Part shown: one piece after another, positions 26,920 to 48,683 of the stretch | Position numbering within the stretch: position 1 is the stretch's first letter | How the letters are laid out: every line of letters starts with the position of its first letter | Origin: Anaeromyces robustus | Lineage: Eukaryota; Neocallimastigomycota; Neocallimastigomycetes; Neocallimastigales; Neocallimastigaceae | Assembly: GCA_002104895.1 (NCBI GenBank) | Contig: MCFG01000044.1 | Coordinates: forward strand, 1 to 55,000 | DNA length: 55,000 nucleotides | Direction: 5' to 3' | Translations under genes and position numbers: made by a program | The notes under the pieces: model-generated | What the model was told of the DNA's origin: nothing | Seen by the model: the letters and a program-made list of their open reading frames with translations, nothing else | Database searches by the model: none

Positions 26920-28463
26920 TTTTGATTAATAATTATATTAATTTTTTTTTTATAAAATTTATTTTCATTTATTCATAGTATTTTTTTTTTTATTATTTTT
27001 TTTTATCTATTGATATTATTAATTTTTTTTTTTTATTTTGATTATTTTTTTTTAATTTAATTATATATTCTTATTGTTTCTATTAATATATTTTCTATAA
27101 AATTTACTTATATTTAATTAATATATAACAGTTTTTTTTTTTAAATAATTTTTTTAAATAGTTCATAATAAAATTTATAAAATTATTGGTAACATAAAAA
27201 TTATTTTTAATCTATAAAAAAAAAAAAAAATTATTTTTAAATATTTCTTATGATTTCTAATTTTATTTTTTAATATTTTTTTGCTAATGATTAATTATAT
27301 TAAGTTTTTATAATTTTATTAATATATTAACTTCTCTTTATTTATTTTATTTATTGATTTATTTATCTATTAATCTATCTATTTATCTATTTACATAAAG
27401 GAATAATAATTTTTATAATAAATTTATTATTTTTTTAAATCATATTTAGTATATTATTACTTAATAAAATTGAAAAAAAAATTATATAAAAAATAAAATT
27501 AACACTAAGTTTAAAATAAAAAAAAAAACTTTATATATATATGTACAATAATTTATAATTAGAATTATTAATGATTTTAAAAGATTAATATATTTATTTA
27601 TACATAATAATTAATATAAATAGTTAAAATTAATAGAAAAGTAGAGAAGGTTAGGTTGGCATTTATGGTATATATATAGTTTAAATACCACTACTATTAC
27701 TATCATTTTTATTATTATCATCTATTATTTAAATGATCAGTGGCTGTTACACAATGTAGGATAAATATATTTAATTGATGTTTTATCGTTTAATGAACTG
27801 TATTTATATGTATTAGCTATATTATTATCATCACAAAAAAATCAAAGTAGAAGTTTTTTCATTATTAGTAATATAAACTTTAATAATATCATAAGATTCT
27901 ATTAAAAGAAATTATATTCTTTCTTTTTTCTTTTCATCTTATTTACCACAACTTCAGGCAGTAACGACAAATTAGTATCAAAGCTTTACCCACTGTATAT
28001 CAATCAGCCTAGTTAGAAATAAACATACTTTAGGTTTATATCTTTTTGTTACTAATAATTTGCTATAAAAAATTTTTTTCTTCATGTGACTCATCGCATG
28101 TGAAGTCCATAACATAATATATATATATATAATTAAATAATTAAAAAATTACAAAAAGTTTTCTTAAATTTAAATTTTAATTATAAGAATTTTTACTTAT
28201 AAGCCAATCATATTTATATATTAAAAAAAAAAATAAAATAAAAAAAAAATTTTATTATTGAATTAGGCAAGTAGATTAATAAAACTATGGAGGTTAAGCA
28301 ATAAAATAAGATATATATATATATCGAATTCTTTTTTTTTTTTTTTTTAATTACTATTCAAAGTATAATATTAAATAAAGCGGCCAAATAATAATAATAT
28401 AAAAAAAAGATATTTATAAGTTTAATTTTAAAAAAGAGATTAATATTACTATTAATTAATAAA
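26920..28463. other. Intergenic region between divergent 7TM-RGS and GNAT genes
   Basis: The two genes point away from each other, so both promoters should lie here. The sequence is T-rich next to 26920. Slightly GC-richer unique patches occur at ~27640-27800 and ~27940-28120, without a usable frame. No motif can be assigned with confidence. Confidence 0.45.
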
Positions 28464-28970
28464 ATGGAATGTACTCTGAGAGAATGGAAAATAGATGATA
28501 AAACAGATTTAGCTGAAACTTTAAATAACAAAAATGTTTTAAAAAATTTAAGTGATGCTATCCCTTGTCCTTATACAGAAAAAGATGCAGAAAATTATAT
28601 TCAATCTATGATTTCAGCAGATAAAAATGATACAATTGCTTTTGCAATAATTGTTGATAATAAAGTGATTGGTAGTATTGGTGTTTTTCGTGGTAATAAT
28701 ATTCATCGTAAAACTGGGGAATTAGGATATTATATAGGAGAAAAATATTGGGGTAAAGGTTATATGACTAGTGCTGTAAAACAAATATGTCAATATGTAT
28801 TTGAACATACAGATATAGTTAGAATATTTGCTCAACCTTATTCATATAACAAAGGCTCTTGTCGTGTTCTAGAAAAATCTGGATTTACATATGAAGGAAT
28901 TTTAAAAAAAAATGCATTTAGAGCTGGAGAAATATTAGATACAAAAATATACGGATTAGTAAAAGAGTAA
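28464..28970 (+). CDS. GNAT acetyltransferase, RimJ/RimL-like
   Basis: Intronless, 168 residues, a normal full length for the family, with no signal peptide. It is an acetyl-CoA-dependent N-acetyltransferase. Motif A is at ~85-112 (ELGYYIGEKYWGKGYMTSA, with the pyrophosphate loop W96-G97-K98-G99) and motif B at ~124-142 (PYSYNKGSCRVLEKSGF), the classic signature of the RimJ/RimL branch acting on protein N-termini, amino acids or small amines. The true substrate is unknown. The compact single-exon form and strongly bacterial sequence style, close to enzymes of rumen Firmicutes, suggest horizontal transfer, a frequent source of genes in gut fungi. That origin is inference. Confidence 0.9.
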   Translation: MECTLREWKIDDKTDLAETLNNKNVLKNLSDAIPCPYTEKDAENYIQSMISADKNDTIAFAIIVDNKVIGSIGVFRGNNIHRKTGELGYYIGEKYWGKGYMTSAVKQICQYVFEHTDIVRIFAQPYSYNKGSCRVLEKSGFTYEGILKKNAFRAGEILDTKIYGLVKE

Positions 28971-29161
28971 TGAAAAAAAAATAAATGAAGAATACTTATT
29001 AACATTTTTAAATGTAAAAATAATACTTTAAACTTTTATTAATAAAAAAATATATATATATTAATATAAAAAATAAAAATTGAAAAAATTAAAATATATA
29101 AAAAAATTTTTATTATTATTAATTTAATTATTATATAATTATTGGTTTATAAAACATACAT

Positions 29162-29456
29162 ATAATAAAATGTTTAAATATTATAATAAAATGTTTAAAT
29201 ATTATAATAAAATGTTTAAATATTATAATAAAATGTTTAAATATTATAATAAAATGTTTAAATATTATAATAAAATGTTTAAATATTATAATAAAATGTT
29301 TAAATATTATAATAAAATGTTTAAATATTATAATAAAATGTTTAAATATTATAATAAAATGTTTAAATATTATAATAAAATGTTTAAATATTATAATAAA
29401 ATGTTTAAATATTATAATAAAATGTTTAAATATTATAATAAAATGTTTAAATATTG
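29162..29456. repeat. 21-bp satellite, about 14 copies
   Basis: Head-to-tail array of the unit AAAATGTTTAAATATTATAAT with no visible differences between units. Because 21 is a multiple of 3 it stays open and reads MFKYYNK over and over, but there is no promoter, no complexity and no homology to suggest a gene. Perfect homogeneity points to recent expansion. Confidence 0.93.
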
Positions 29457-29737
29457 TTTTTAATTGTATTTAATATTTTTTACAAAATTGATAAATTTTT
29501 TGTAGATTTAATTATTATTGGATAATTTTTATATAATTAAAAAATTTCAATTATATAAAAATTTCAATTATATAAAAAATTTCAATTATTATAAAAAAAA
29601 AAAATATTCATTAATATTTTATTAAGAATATTGTTTAAATAGTTTGCAAATTTTTAAAAAAATTAAAATCTTTTTATATAATTCTTAAAATAGATATTTT
29701 AATTATTTATAAATTACAAAAATAAAAAAAAAAAATG

Positions 29738-29747
29738 TATAAAAAGG
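29738..29747 (+). promoter_or_regulatory. TATA-like box of small secreted peptide 1
   Basis: TATAAAAAGG lies 77 bp before the ATG at 29824. It stands out because the G pair is unusual in this AT desert. Function is inferred from position. Confidence 0.4.
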
Positions 29748-29823
29748 AAAGAATTTTTTCTAAAAATTTTTTATTTTCTTTAAATTAAATTCAAAGCAAT
29801 ATCATTATAATTATAAACTAAAG

Positions 29824-30042
29824 ATGAAGTTAAATTTCAAACTTGCTTTATTAGTTGTTGGTTTATTAATAACCGCCTCCTCTGCTCCAATTAAAAATAC
29901 TGTTACTCCATCACCAGATGTAAACAATATTCCAGATTTTATTAAACATAAAGTTCACAGCCATGGCGCTGCTCGTATTGAAAATGATATGGCTCATGCT
30001 TCTAATATTCGTATAACTCCAAGAGGAAAAGGAAATGATTAA
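29824..30042 (+). CDS. Small secreted peptide 1, unrecognised family
   Basis: 72 residues, single exon. Residues 1-21 are a textbook signal peptide (LALLVVGLLITASSA), leaving a mature peptide of about 51 residues with no cysteine. The C-terminal half carries GAARIENDMAHASNI and the end TPRGKGND, which is nearly repeated in the paralogue at 31404-31637, while the segment just after the signal peptide is not conserved. I do not recognise the family. The conserved basic tail and variable pro-like segment are what one sees in processed signalling peptides, but also in many other small secreted proteins. ATG context AAAG-ATG and a TATA-like box upstream support expression. Confidence 0.72.
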   Translation: MKLNFKLALLVVGLLITASSAPIKNTVTPSPDVNNIPDFIKHKVHSHGAARIENDMAHASNIRITPRGKGND

Positions 30043-30933
30043 AAGTAAAATAATTTTCTTAAATAAAATCTACTGCAATTTTTACTTTTAAAAATTAAAA
30101 AAAAAAAAGAAGATAGAAATTATATATATTTAAACATATAAATGTTATTAATCTTTAATAACAAAAAAAAATATTGTACCCTTAATATATATATTTATTT
30201 TTAATATTTTTTTTCACATTTAAATAAAATAAAATATTGTATATCAATATATAACTTAAATAAAAATCATTAAAATTAAAAAAATCTATAAAATAAATAT
30301 TAAATAATATTTTTTTTTAAAAAAAATCTTGAGTTTATATTTTTATATTTAAAAATAAACATATTTCTATAATTAATATATATTAAAAATGCATATTGAA
30401 TATCTTTGTTAGTATTAAAAGTAAAAATAAAAAAAAAAAACATAAAGAGATATAAAAAATAGTTGAAAAAAAATATAAAGAATAAGAATTTTTAACAAAA
30501 CAAAAAATATGATAATAATAACAAAAGTGATGAAACATATTAATTATTAATTAAGAAAAATATATATCATACATAAGTTATATATAATATGTTTATTTTA
30601 TAATTTATAAATTAATAATTTTTTTTATTATTTATTCGTATTTTTTAATATATTTTGTTTATATATTGTTTTTAAAAAGTTTTAAAAATTTTTATTGTTA
30701 TTATTATTATTATTTTTATTATTATTATTATTATTATTATAATTATTATTATTATTGTTTCTTCAAGTGGTTAGTTTTTTATTTTTTTTAATAGAATATA
30801 AATGAACAATAAATATAATATTCTAAAATTATTAATATTTTTAAATTTATTGTATTAAAATAAAAATAATTATATAATTAAATAAATAGTAATATGAATT
30901 TATATCAATTTATATTTTTTTTTTTCAATTTTC

Positions 30934-30984
<51 letters not shown>

Positions 30985-31403
30985 GTTTTTTATTTAATAT
31001 TTTAATTATTATTATTATTATAATAAAAAAAAAAGAAGTTAAGATTTATTGGTTTAATTATTTTTTAAAATTTTAATTTATAAATAATAGTTAGTATTTA
31101 ATTAAATATCCAATGATATAATTGATTTTAACAGATTGAAAAAATTATCATAATTTTAGTATTGAATTAGACTTTTTTCTAAATAGAATTATTAAAAAAA
31201 AAAAAAATAAATTATTAAATATTATAATTATAATTAATTACATTAAAGGTAATAGGAAAAAAAAAATAATTAAAAAAAATAAATAAATAAATAAAAAAAT
31301 ATAAATAGAGAAAATTTTCCATTCTTTAATATTAAAACATATTTTTATTAAAAGATATAATAGAAAAAAAATTTTTTTTTTTTTGAGGAACCATTTTATA
31401 ATA
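30043..31403. other. Spacer between the two small peptide genes
   Basis: 1.36 kb of AT-rich sequence with TTA microsatellites at about 30700-30755 and 30930-30985. No gene seen; the short frame around 30894 is Tyr/Phe/Ile low-complexity translation of the microsatellite. Confidence 0.5.
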
Positions 31404-31637
31404 ATGAAAATGAAATTAGCCAATTTAAAACTTATTTTATTAGTTATTGGATTACTTATTACTGCTTCTTCAGCTCCAATTGAAAATCCTGAAGTTTCAT
31501 TACCAGATTTAGATAAAGTTTCTACTCCTATTGAATATAAATATTATCCACATATTGGAACAGGAGCTGCCTCTATTGAAAATGATATGGCAAATGCTTC
31601 AAAAATTCGTATGACTCCAAGAGGAAAAGGAAATTAA
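31404..31637 (+). CDS. Small secreted peptide 2, paralogue of peptide 1
   Basis: 77 residues, single exon, counted from the ATG at 31404; a second Met two codons later is also possible. Signal peptide 1-24 (LILLVIGLLITASSA). The mature part, about 53 residues, shares the block GAASIENDMANASKI and the end TPRGKGN with peptide 1 and has an unrelated acidic segment after the signal peptide. It lacks cysteine. Same strand and order, 1.4 kb apart, so the pair arose by tandem duplication. Function unknown. Confidence 0.72.
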   Translation: MKMKLANLKLILLVIGLLITASSAPIENPEVSLPDLDKVSTPIEYKYYPHIGTGAASIENDMANASKIRMTPRGKGN

Positions 31638-31976
31638 AATAAAAGTATCAATTAAATTATGTACCCATATTATTTATATATGAATTAAAAAGTATTTATA
31701 TTTTATTATGAAAGTATCTTTAGAATGAAAAAATTATATGAATATAAAATAGATAGACTATAGAATATATATATATTATATTAATATAATAAAATTTAAA
31801 AAAAAAAAATAAACTATTAATTTTTTTTTGAATTAAAATTAATTAGAATTTCTTTTAAAATGACTTAAAAAAATTATTTATAATATTAATGTTTTATTTA
31901 TTTATTTGTTATTATAAATTACATATAATATAAAACTTTAATTATAAAAAAATACATAAAAGTTACAACAATAAAT

Positions 31977-32012
<36 letters not shown>

Positions 32013-32839
32013 ATATATTTATTTAATTACATTTATTTATTTTATTTATTTATTTATTTAAATTTATTTATTTAATTACATTTATTTATTTTATTTATTA
32101 TTTATTTATTTATTTATTATTTATTTATTTATTTATTTATTTAATGTATTTTATTTAACGTAGTTTATTGGTATATCCAGTAATATATTAAATAAAGAAA
32201 TTCGTTTATTTATGTTAAAAAAAAAAAAAGAAATACTTTTTTAATTAATTAATTAATTTTTATATTTTCTATTAAATGATAAAATGATTATTGTTTAATT
32301 AATTGTTTAATATAAAAAAATAAAATAATTATATATATTATTAATATATTATAAAATAATATATTATATATAAAAAGATGTGCTTTAATTTCAATTTCTA
32401 TTAATTATTAATATATTAATAAAATTAATAAATTATTTTATATTATATTTATCATGTTTTTTATCTTAATTAAATATATAATAATATATAATAATATATA
32501 ATAATATATAATAATATATTATAAAATTCATTATAATATATTTATTATTTATTATTTATTATTTAACATCATAAATGACAATGGAAAAGAAATAAAATTA
32601 ATTTTTTGTATTTTTCGTTTTTCACTTCTTTTTAACTTCTTTTTTCTTCATTTTTTTCTTCTTATTTTATATATATAATATATATAATATATATCTTAAT
32701 AATATATATTAAATATTTTAATTATAAATAAAAACAAAGAGGAAATTATCTTTACATTCAATTTATATATTTATTTTATTTTATTATTATATTTTTTTAT
32801 TTGTTAAATCCATTATAATATTATTATTAGAAGGAAAAA

Positions 32840-32869
<30 letters not shown>
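31638..32869. other. Intergenic stretch upstream of the LRR-CBM18 gene
   Basis: No gene seen. TTTA arrays fill about 31976-32150, and ATATA-rich blocks lie at 32320-32370 and 32470-32540. A run of about 25 A ends exactly at the start codon at 32870, so the leader immediately before the ATG is pure poly(A). Confidence 0.5.
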
Positions 32870-36811
<3,942 letters not shown>

Positions 36812-36838
36812 ACCCCCATTAAAACAAAAATATTAAGT

Positions 36839-36875
<37 letters not shown>

Positions 36876-37193
36876 AAATACTTAAATATTATTTAAATAT
36901 TTAATAGTATTTATATTGTATAATAATACTATACTTTTTTTTTTTTTTTTTTTTTTAGAAAAAAAGTATAATTATTATAAAGTATATTTTTTTTTATTAT
37001 GTTTCAAAATCTATTAATATGTAAAATAAGATAAATAATAAATATTATTGATATAATAAAATAAAATAAAATATATATATATAAAATATTTAAATATATA
37101 CATTTATCAATGTGTTTATAAATATAATATATAGTTTGGTGTTTTTTATTTTATATTATAATTTATATATTTTTACTTTTATTATTTTCAGTA

Positions 37194-37232
<39 letters not shown>

Positions 37233-37269
37233 ATATATAAATAAATAAATAAATAAATAAATAAATATA

Positions 37270-37304
<35 letters not shown>

Positions 37305-37597
37305 AAATAAAACTTAATAAATTAAATATAAATATAAGTAAATACCATATAGCTGTTTTTAAGGAAAAACGGATAATTTATTTAATATTAATATTATTTA
37401 TTAATTAAAATTAATATAAATATATATATATAAAAAAAATATTAATTATTTTTTATATGATTAAAGTTTTTTTTTTTTTCTTTACATGGTTGATAAAGTG
37501 TGTGTAACAATGTCATAAAATTTAATTTAGTAGTTTAATTCAACTAAATTTTATTTATATGTTTTACTTTTTAATTTCTTAGTATTATTATTATTAC

Positions 37598-37631
<34 letters not shown>

Positions 37632-37856
37632 ATAATACTAATAAATTTAATAAAATTTTAAGTTTTTTTATATATATATTATATAAAAAAACCATTAACT
37701 TTTTTTTTTAATTTTTTAATTCATTAAAAAATTGAAATTAAAATATAAATTATTTTATTTTATTTTATATTAATTTAAATTGAAATTGTAATAAAATTCT
37801 TATTTAAAATAATATTTTACATTAAATTTAAATTTATAAATTAAATTGAAATAAAA
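36812..37856. other. Intergenic stretch between LRR-CBM18 and esterase genes
   Basis: No gene seen. It starts with a run of about 30 A, has a T run near 36935, an AAAT array at 37196-37305 and a TTA array near 37590-37630. The region around 37700-37856 is the likely esterase promoter, without a clear motif. Confidence 0.5.
37196..37305. repeat. AAAT microsatellite
   Basis: Long AAAT array interrupted twice by the same ATAT word, giving a higher-order period. Confidence 0.88.
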
Positions 37857-38143
37857 ATGAAATCCGTTATGTATTTCATTTTTATTTTTATCATACTGAT
37901 AAATGCCGCTTTCTGTGTAAAAAAAGGAAGTGAATCTTCTTTTTCTTATAAATCAGAAACGACAACTTTCAAATATTCAGAATTAAAAGATATAGTTATT
38001 TTTGGGTAAAATATTAAAATAAAATATAATTAATTTTAAGTATGAAGAATTATCTTTATAATTTTACTGATTTTTTAATTATTTAATTTATTAATATATA
38101 TTTTTAATTTTTATTTACTTATTTATTAATTATTCAAAATATT

Positions 38144-38181
<38 letters not shown>

Positions 38182-38466
38182 TATATATATATATATATAT
38201 ATAAATAACAACAACCACAACAACAACAACAATAATATTATTATTATTATATATTATATATATATTTTTTGAAATATATTTATATAGTGATTCTTATACA
38301 ACTGTTTCTGTTGATTTTGAAACTATGACATATACTGGACTTGTAAATAACTAAAATTAATACTATTTATTATTATTATTATTATTATTTCAATTATTAA
38401 TTTTTAATTTATTATTTAAAATAAATTTTTGAAAATTCAATTATTATAATAATAAATTAAATTTCA

Positions 38467-38522
<56 letters not shown>

Positions 38523-39835
38523 GAATTTATCAGGGGGTAAAAATTGGCCTCAATTTTTAATTGACATGCATTTAATGAAAATGTGGAATTATGCAGTTGG
38601 CGGTGCTTGTGTTGACTTAAGTTTGTATGTAAAAAAATAATAATAATAATAATAATAATTAATAATTATTAATATTATTATAAATTCTAAAACTTTTATT
38701 TATTAATTTTTAAATTATTATTATTGTTATAATTATTATTATTGTTATTGTTATTATTAATTTATATGGTAATTATACATATATTCAAACTAATAATATA
38801 TTTCTTTTAAAATATTTTATATTTATATAAAACATTATAAATTATTCAATAAAATAAATTAGGATTAACGGTGACCCTGAAAATACACCAATGACTGACC
38901 AATATGCTTGGTTCCTTAAAAATATGTCAAAAGGTAAAAAATTCGCAAATTGGGATGGTGATACTTCATTATTTGTTATATGGTTTGGTATTAATGATAT
39001 TAATGGTATGTCAGGTATTGATGATGTATTAAATTCTGGAATAAATGAAAAAATAGCTACCTCTATATTTAATATGGTTGAAGGAATGTATAAAGAAGGT
39101 GCTAAAAATTTCTTATTTATTTATGTACCTTCTCTTGTTAAATTTCCAGCTTATGCCAATGAAGATGGTACTGGAGTTTATAATGAAAATCTTTCTTATG
39201 TTATTGATGAAGTTCCAGAATATAATAATAATCTTAATCAATATGCCAAAAATTTCCAAGAAATTCATCCAGATACTAATGTTTTTGTTTATAATGCTTA
39301 TGATGAATTTGATTATATTATGGAAAATAAATCAGAATATGGTATTGTTAATATAAGAGATAAATGTTCTTATACTTGTAATATGAAAACTTATTTCTGG
39401 AATGATAATTATCATCCAACAGCTCATGTTCATAAAATATTAGCAAAAGATATTAATACCTATTTAAAACAAAATGAAAAAGATAGTCGAGAAATAACAC
39501 ATGAACCATTACAAGAAAATACTTCACAAGATAATTGTTGGTCTCTTAAATTAGGTTATTCATGTTGTACATCAAATGATATTATTTTATATTCTGATGC
39601 AGATGGTGATTGGAGTGTAGAAAATAATGAGTGGTGTGGTATAATTAAAAGTAATAATAATAATAAAGAAGAAGAAGATGACTATGATGATGAATGTTGG
39701 GCTGATTATTTTAATTATAAATGTTGTAGTACCAGAAATTGTAGAAGCGTTTATCTTACAGATGCAAATGGAGATTGGGATATAGAAGATGGTCAATGGT
39801 GTGGTATTACATCTAAAAATACTATTTGTAAATAG
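37857..39835 (+). CDS. Secreted GDSL/SGNH esterase (CE16-like) with two fungal dockerins
   Basis: Four exons by my model: 37857-38005, 38288-38342, 38524-38624, 38863-39835; 425 residues. Signal peptide 1-20. SGNH hydrolase blocks: FGDSYT with nucleophile Ser52 (intron 1 falls inside the Gly codon before it), the block II region [10 protein letters not shown] with Gly94, FGINDI with Asn146 as oxyanion residue, and DNYHPTAH with Asp283 and His286 as the acid/base pair. GDS together with NWPQF and NYAVGGA is the style of CE16 acetylesterases, which remove acetyl groups from xylo-oligosaccharides. Two CBM10-like dockerins (~327-361 and ~380-416, each ending EWCGI or QWCGI) follow, with a short acidic linker between them. 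The enzyme would sit on the extracellular cellulosome. It probably helps the GH43 enzyme of this window strip decorated hemicellulose; that pairing is inference. Confidence 0.87.
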
Positions 39836-40499
39836 AAGCTTTATATTTTTTACTTTTTTCTTTTAAATAAAAAAAAAAAAAAAAGAAAGAAAGAAAGAAA
39901 GAAAGAAAAATACAATATAGAAAATAAAAATTCAATTATTTAATATATAATTTTTTAATACAGAAATATTTATCTATAAATATAAATATATGGAAAGTTA
40001 AATACACATTTATAAATAATTATTATACAAAATAATTCAGATAAAAGAAAAAAATATTTTTCTTTTCTTTTTTTTCTTAAATAAAATTTTATTTTAAATA
40101 TAATTTATATCATTCAATAAATTACGAAAAAATAAAATAATAAATTGAATAAAAATAAATATGATAGTAATTAAATTAATAAAAATTCTATGTTTATAAA
40201 TACATGTATTATATTGTAATATGATAGATATTTAAAAATAAATTAAATTAATATTAATTAATATTAATATTTATAATTTATATAGTTTTTTTTTTTTTTT
40301 TTTTTTTTTGATTGTTTATTTGTTTGTTGTTTATTCCTGTCTTTTTTATTATTATAATTGAACCTTATATTTTTTTTTTCTATTGGTATAAATGTTTTTT
40401 TTTTTATTTATTTATTAAATTTCAGTTATTTTATTTTATTTTTTTTTTAAATGATTTAAAAAATATATATTTTTTTATAATATATATATAATTAATATA
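39836..40499. other. Spacer between convergent esterase and receptor genes
   Basis: The two genes end towards each other here. It contains a GAAA tetranucleotide run (~39882-39908) and a T run near 40290-40310. No gene seen. Confidence 0.5.
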
Positions 40500-46771
<6,272 letters not shown>

Positions 46772-48066
46772 AGTATTATTATTATTATTATTATTAAAAA
46801 AATTCTAATGCTTTTTTTTTTTTTTTAATTATTATTTATTTGTTATATATTTTTTCTTTTTATATAATACAGTAATATAATATATATATTTTTGCTAAAT
46901 AATTAAAATTTATACTATAATTATTATTATTATTTATTATTATTGTAAATAATATTATTTTTATTTATGACTTTTAATATTATATTTCTTCAAATAATGT
47001 TCATTTTTTCATTTTTTAATTTTTTTTTTAGAAAATTTAAATAGATTCAATTTTTTATATTACTTGATTTAATTATTGAAAATAAAACAAAAGTGAAAAA
47101 GCAAAAAAAAAGGGTAAAAATGGTTGAAAAAGTGAAATGAAATTTAAAAGAGAAAAAAAGAAAGACAAAAATAAATATGAATTAATAAACTTAAATATAT
47201 AATTGCCAATTTTTTTTTATTTCACTAATGGATAAAATGTATTACAATTATTAAAAAAAAAAAAAAAAAAAGGAATTAAAGTTTTATAATATAATTTTAT
47301 TTCATCAATTTAATATAATAATTATTCATAATTAAAGACATAAAGTTATTTAATTAACTTGGAGATTTTATATTTAATAAAGTTTTGTTTCTTTTTTAAA
47401 AAAAAAATTTTTTTATTTAAATTGTCAAATGGAAATAAGAATAACAAAATAAGTATAATAAAAAAAAAAAAAAGAAAAAAAAAAAGAAAAAAAAAAAAAC
47501 ACATTTTAATTATATCATAATTTTAGAAATGATAATATGTAATGTTATCAAAACAAAAAAAAATGAAAATTTAATACTTTTAAAATATTTAAGTTTTTTT
47601 GATTTCTAATGTTATCAATGAAAATAGTATTAAAAAAAAAAAAATTACAAAAAAAAAAAAAAAAAATTATTAAAATCATTTAAATATTAAAAATTATTAA
47701 CAAAATTTTAAATAGAAAATTTTTCCACTTCAGTTACACAAATTAAAAAAAAAAAAAAATCGGAAAAATTGATTCATTAATATATGTATATATTTTTTAG
47801 ACAAGGATTAATCTTTATTTAAAATAATTAATTTAAATTAAAATTAAACATATATGTTAAATATAGATTACATTGAAGAAAAGAAGATACAAATTACATG
47901 AAATTGTTAAATTAAAATGAAAGTTAAAAAAAGATACGAAAAAAATAAAAAAATAATAAAATTTATTACAGATATTAATTTTTTTTTTAAATTAAAAAAA
48001 TATTTTTAAGTAAATAAAAAAGAAAGAAGTTAAATTTATAATCTCTCCCATTTAACGAATTGAATA

Positions 48067-48249
48067 CTATTCGAATCCTGGGTCGGAATCAATTCCATGC
48101 TTTATCTTTTCGACGCCGATACTCTTAAAGCTATCCGGAGTGTTCTTATTATTTATTATACCAATTAAATGCTTTCGTTCCCCTTTATTGAAATGCAGTT
48201 CTTCCAGAGCTGAAGTTCCATCAAGAAGGAATAGATATATATTTTATGG
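48067..48249 (-). pseudogene. Coding-like remnant 1, unrecognised
   Basis: A 60-codon open stretch on the minus strand ending in TAG, with the C-terminal words HFNKGERKHLIGII, TPDSFKSIGVEKIKHG and IDSDPGFE. Codons rich in G and C (CTG, GGC, GTC, AAG, CCG) contrast sharply with the AT-driven codons of the neighbours. It reads like the real C-terminus of a protein, but there is no start and I do not recognise the family. It may be a truncated host-gene copy or the edge of a mobile element. Confidence 0.4.
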
Positions 48250-48375
48250 TTGATATATAAATATTTTTTTTCATATTCTAAGATTAAGATTGAGGTGTAA
48301 TTTATCATATAAATTTTTTTTATGGCACACAATTTGTACGTCACTTTTATTATTATATAAAGAGTGTCTCTCTCT

Positions 48376-48495
48376 TTATTTTGTCTGCAAAAAGTGATGA
48401 AGAAGGTCATTGATGAAATCTAGTGAATTTTGATGAACCTTTAATAAATCAGTCCATATTACTGTCTCCCGTTCCTCATGAATATTTAGTTTTTT
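48376..48495 (-). pseudogene. Coding-like remnant 2, unrecognised
   Basis: Some 39 codons on the minus strand ending in TAA, with the words ERETVIWTDLLKVHQ and DFINDLLHHFLQTK. Its composition is as GC-rich as the neighbouring remnant, 130 bp away, so the two probably came in together. No start codon context or family match is visible. Confidence 0.3.
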
Positions 48496-48643
48496 TTTTT
48501 TTAAATGTCTAATGCTTATCATAAAGGAAAACATTAAGCATCAGTTATTAATTTAAAAAAAAAAGTTGTTATTTATTATTAAAAAAATAATCATATATTA
48601 CTTTTAAATAAAGCTTATTAATAAATATATAATAATCTATTTT

Positions 48644-48683
<40 letters not shown>

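Larger units (their letters stand above)
28971..29823. other. Intergenic stretch with the 21-bp satellite
   Basis: Apart from the satellite at 29162-29456 there is a short tandem block around 29535-29595 built on AATTTCAATTATATAAA, and a TATA-like word at 29738-29747 upstream of the small peptide gene. No other gene seen. Confidence 0.5.

Noticed and set aside
29170-29463. Open frame of 97 codons reading MFKYYNK repeats
   Set aside because: It is the translation of a perfect 21-bp satellite, open only because the unit length is a multiple of three.
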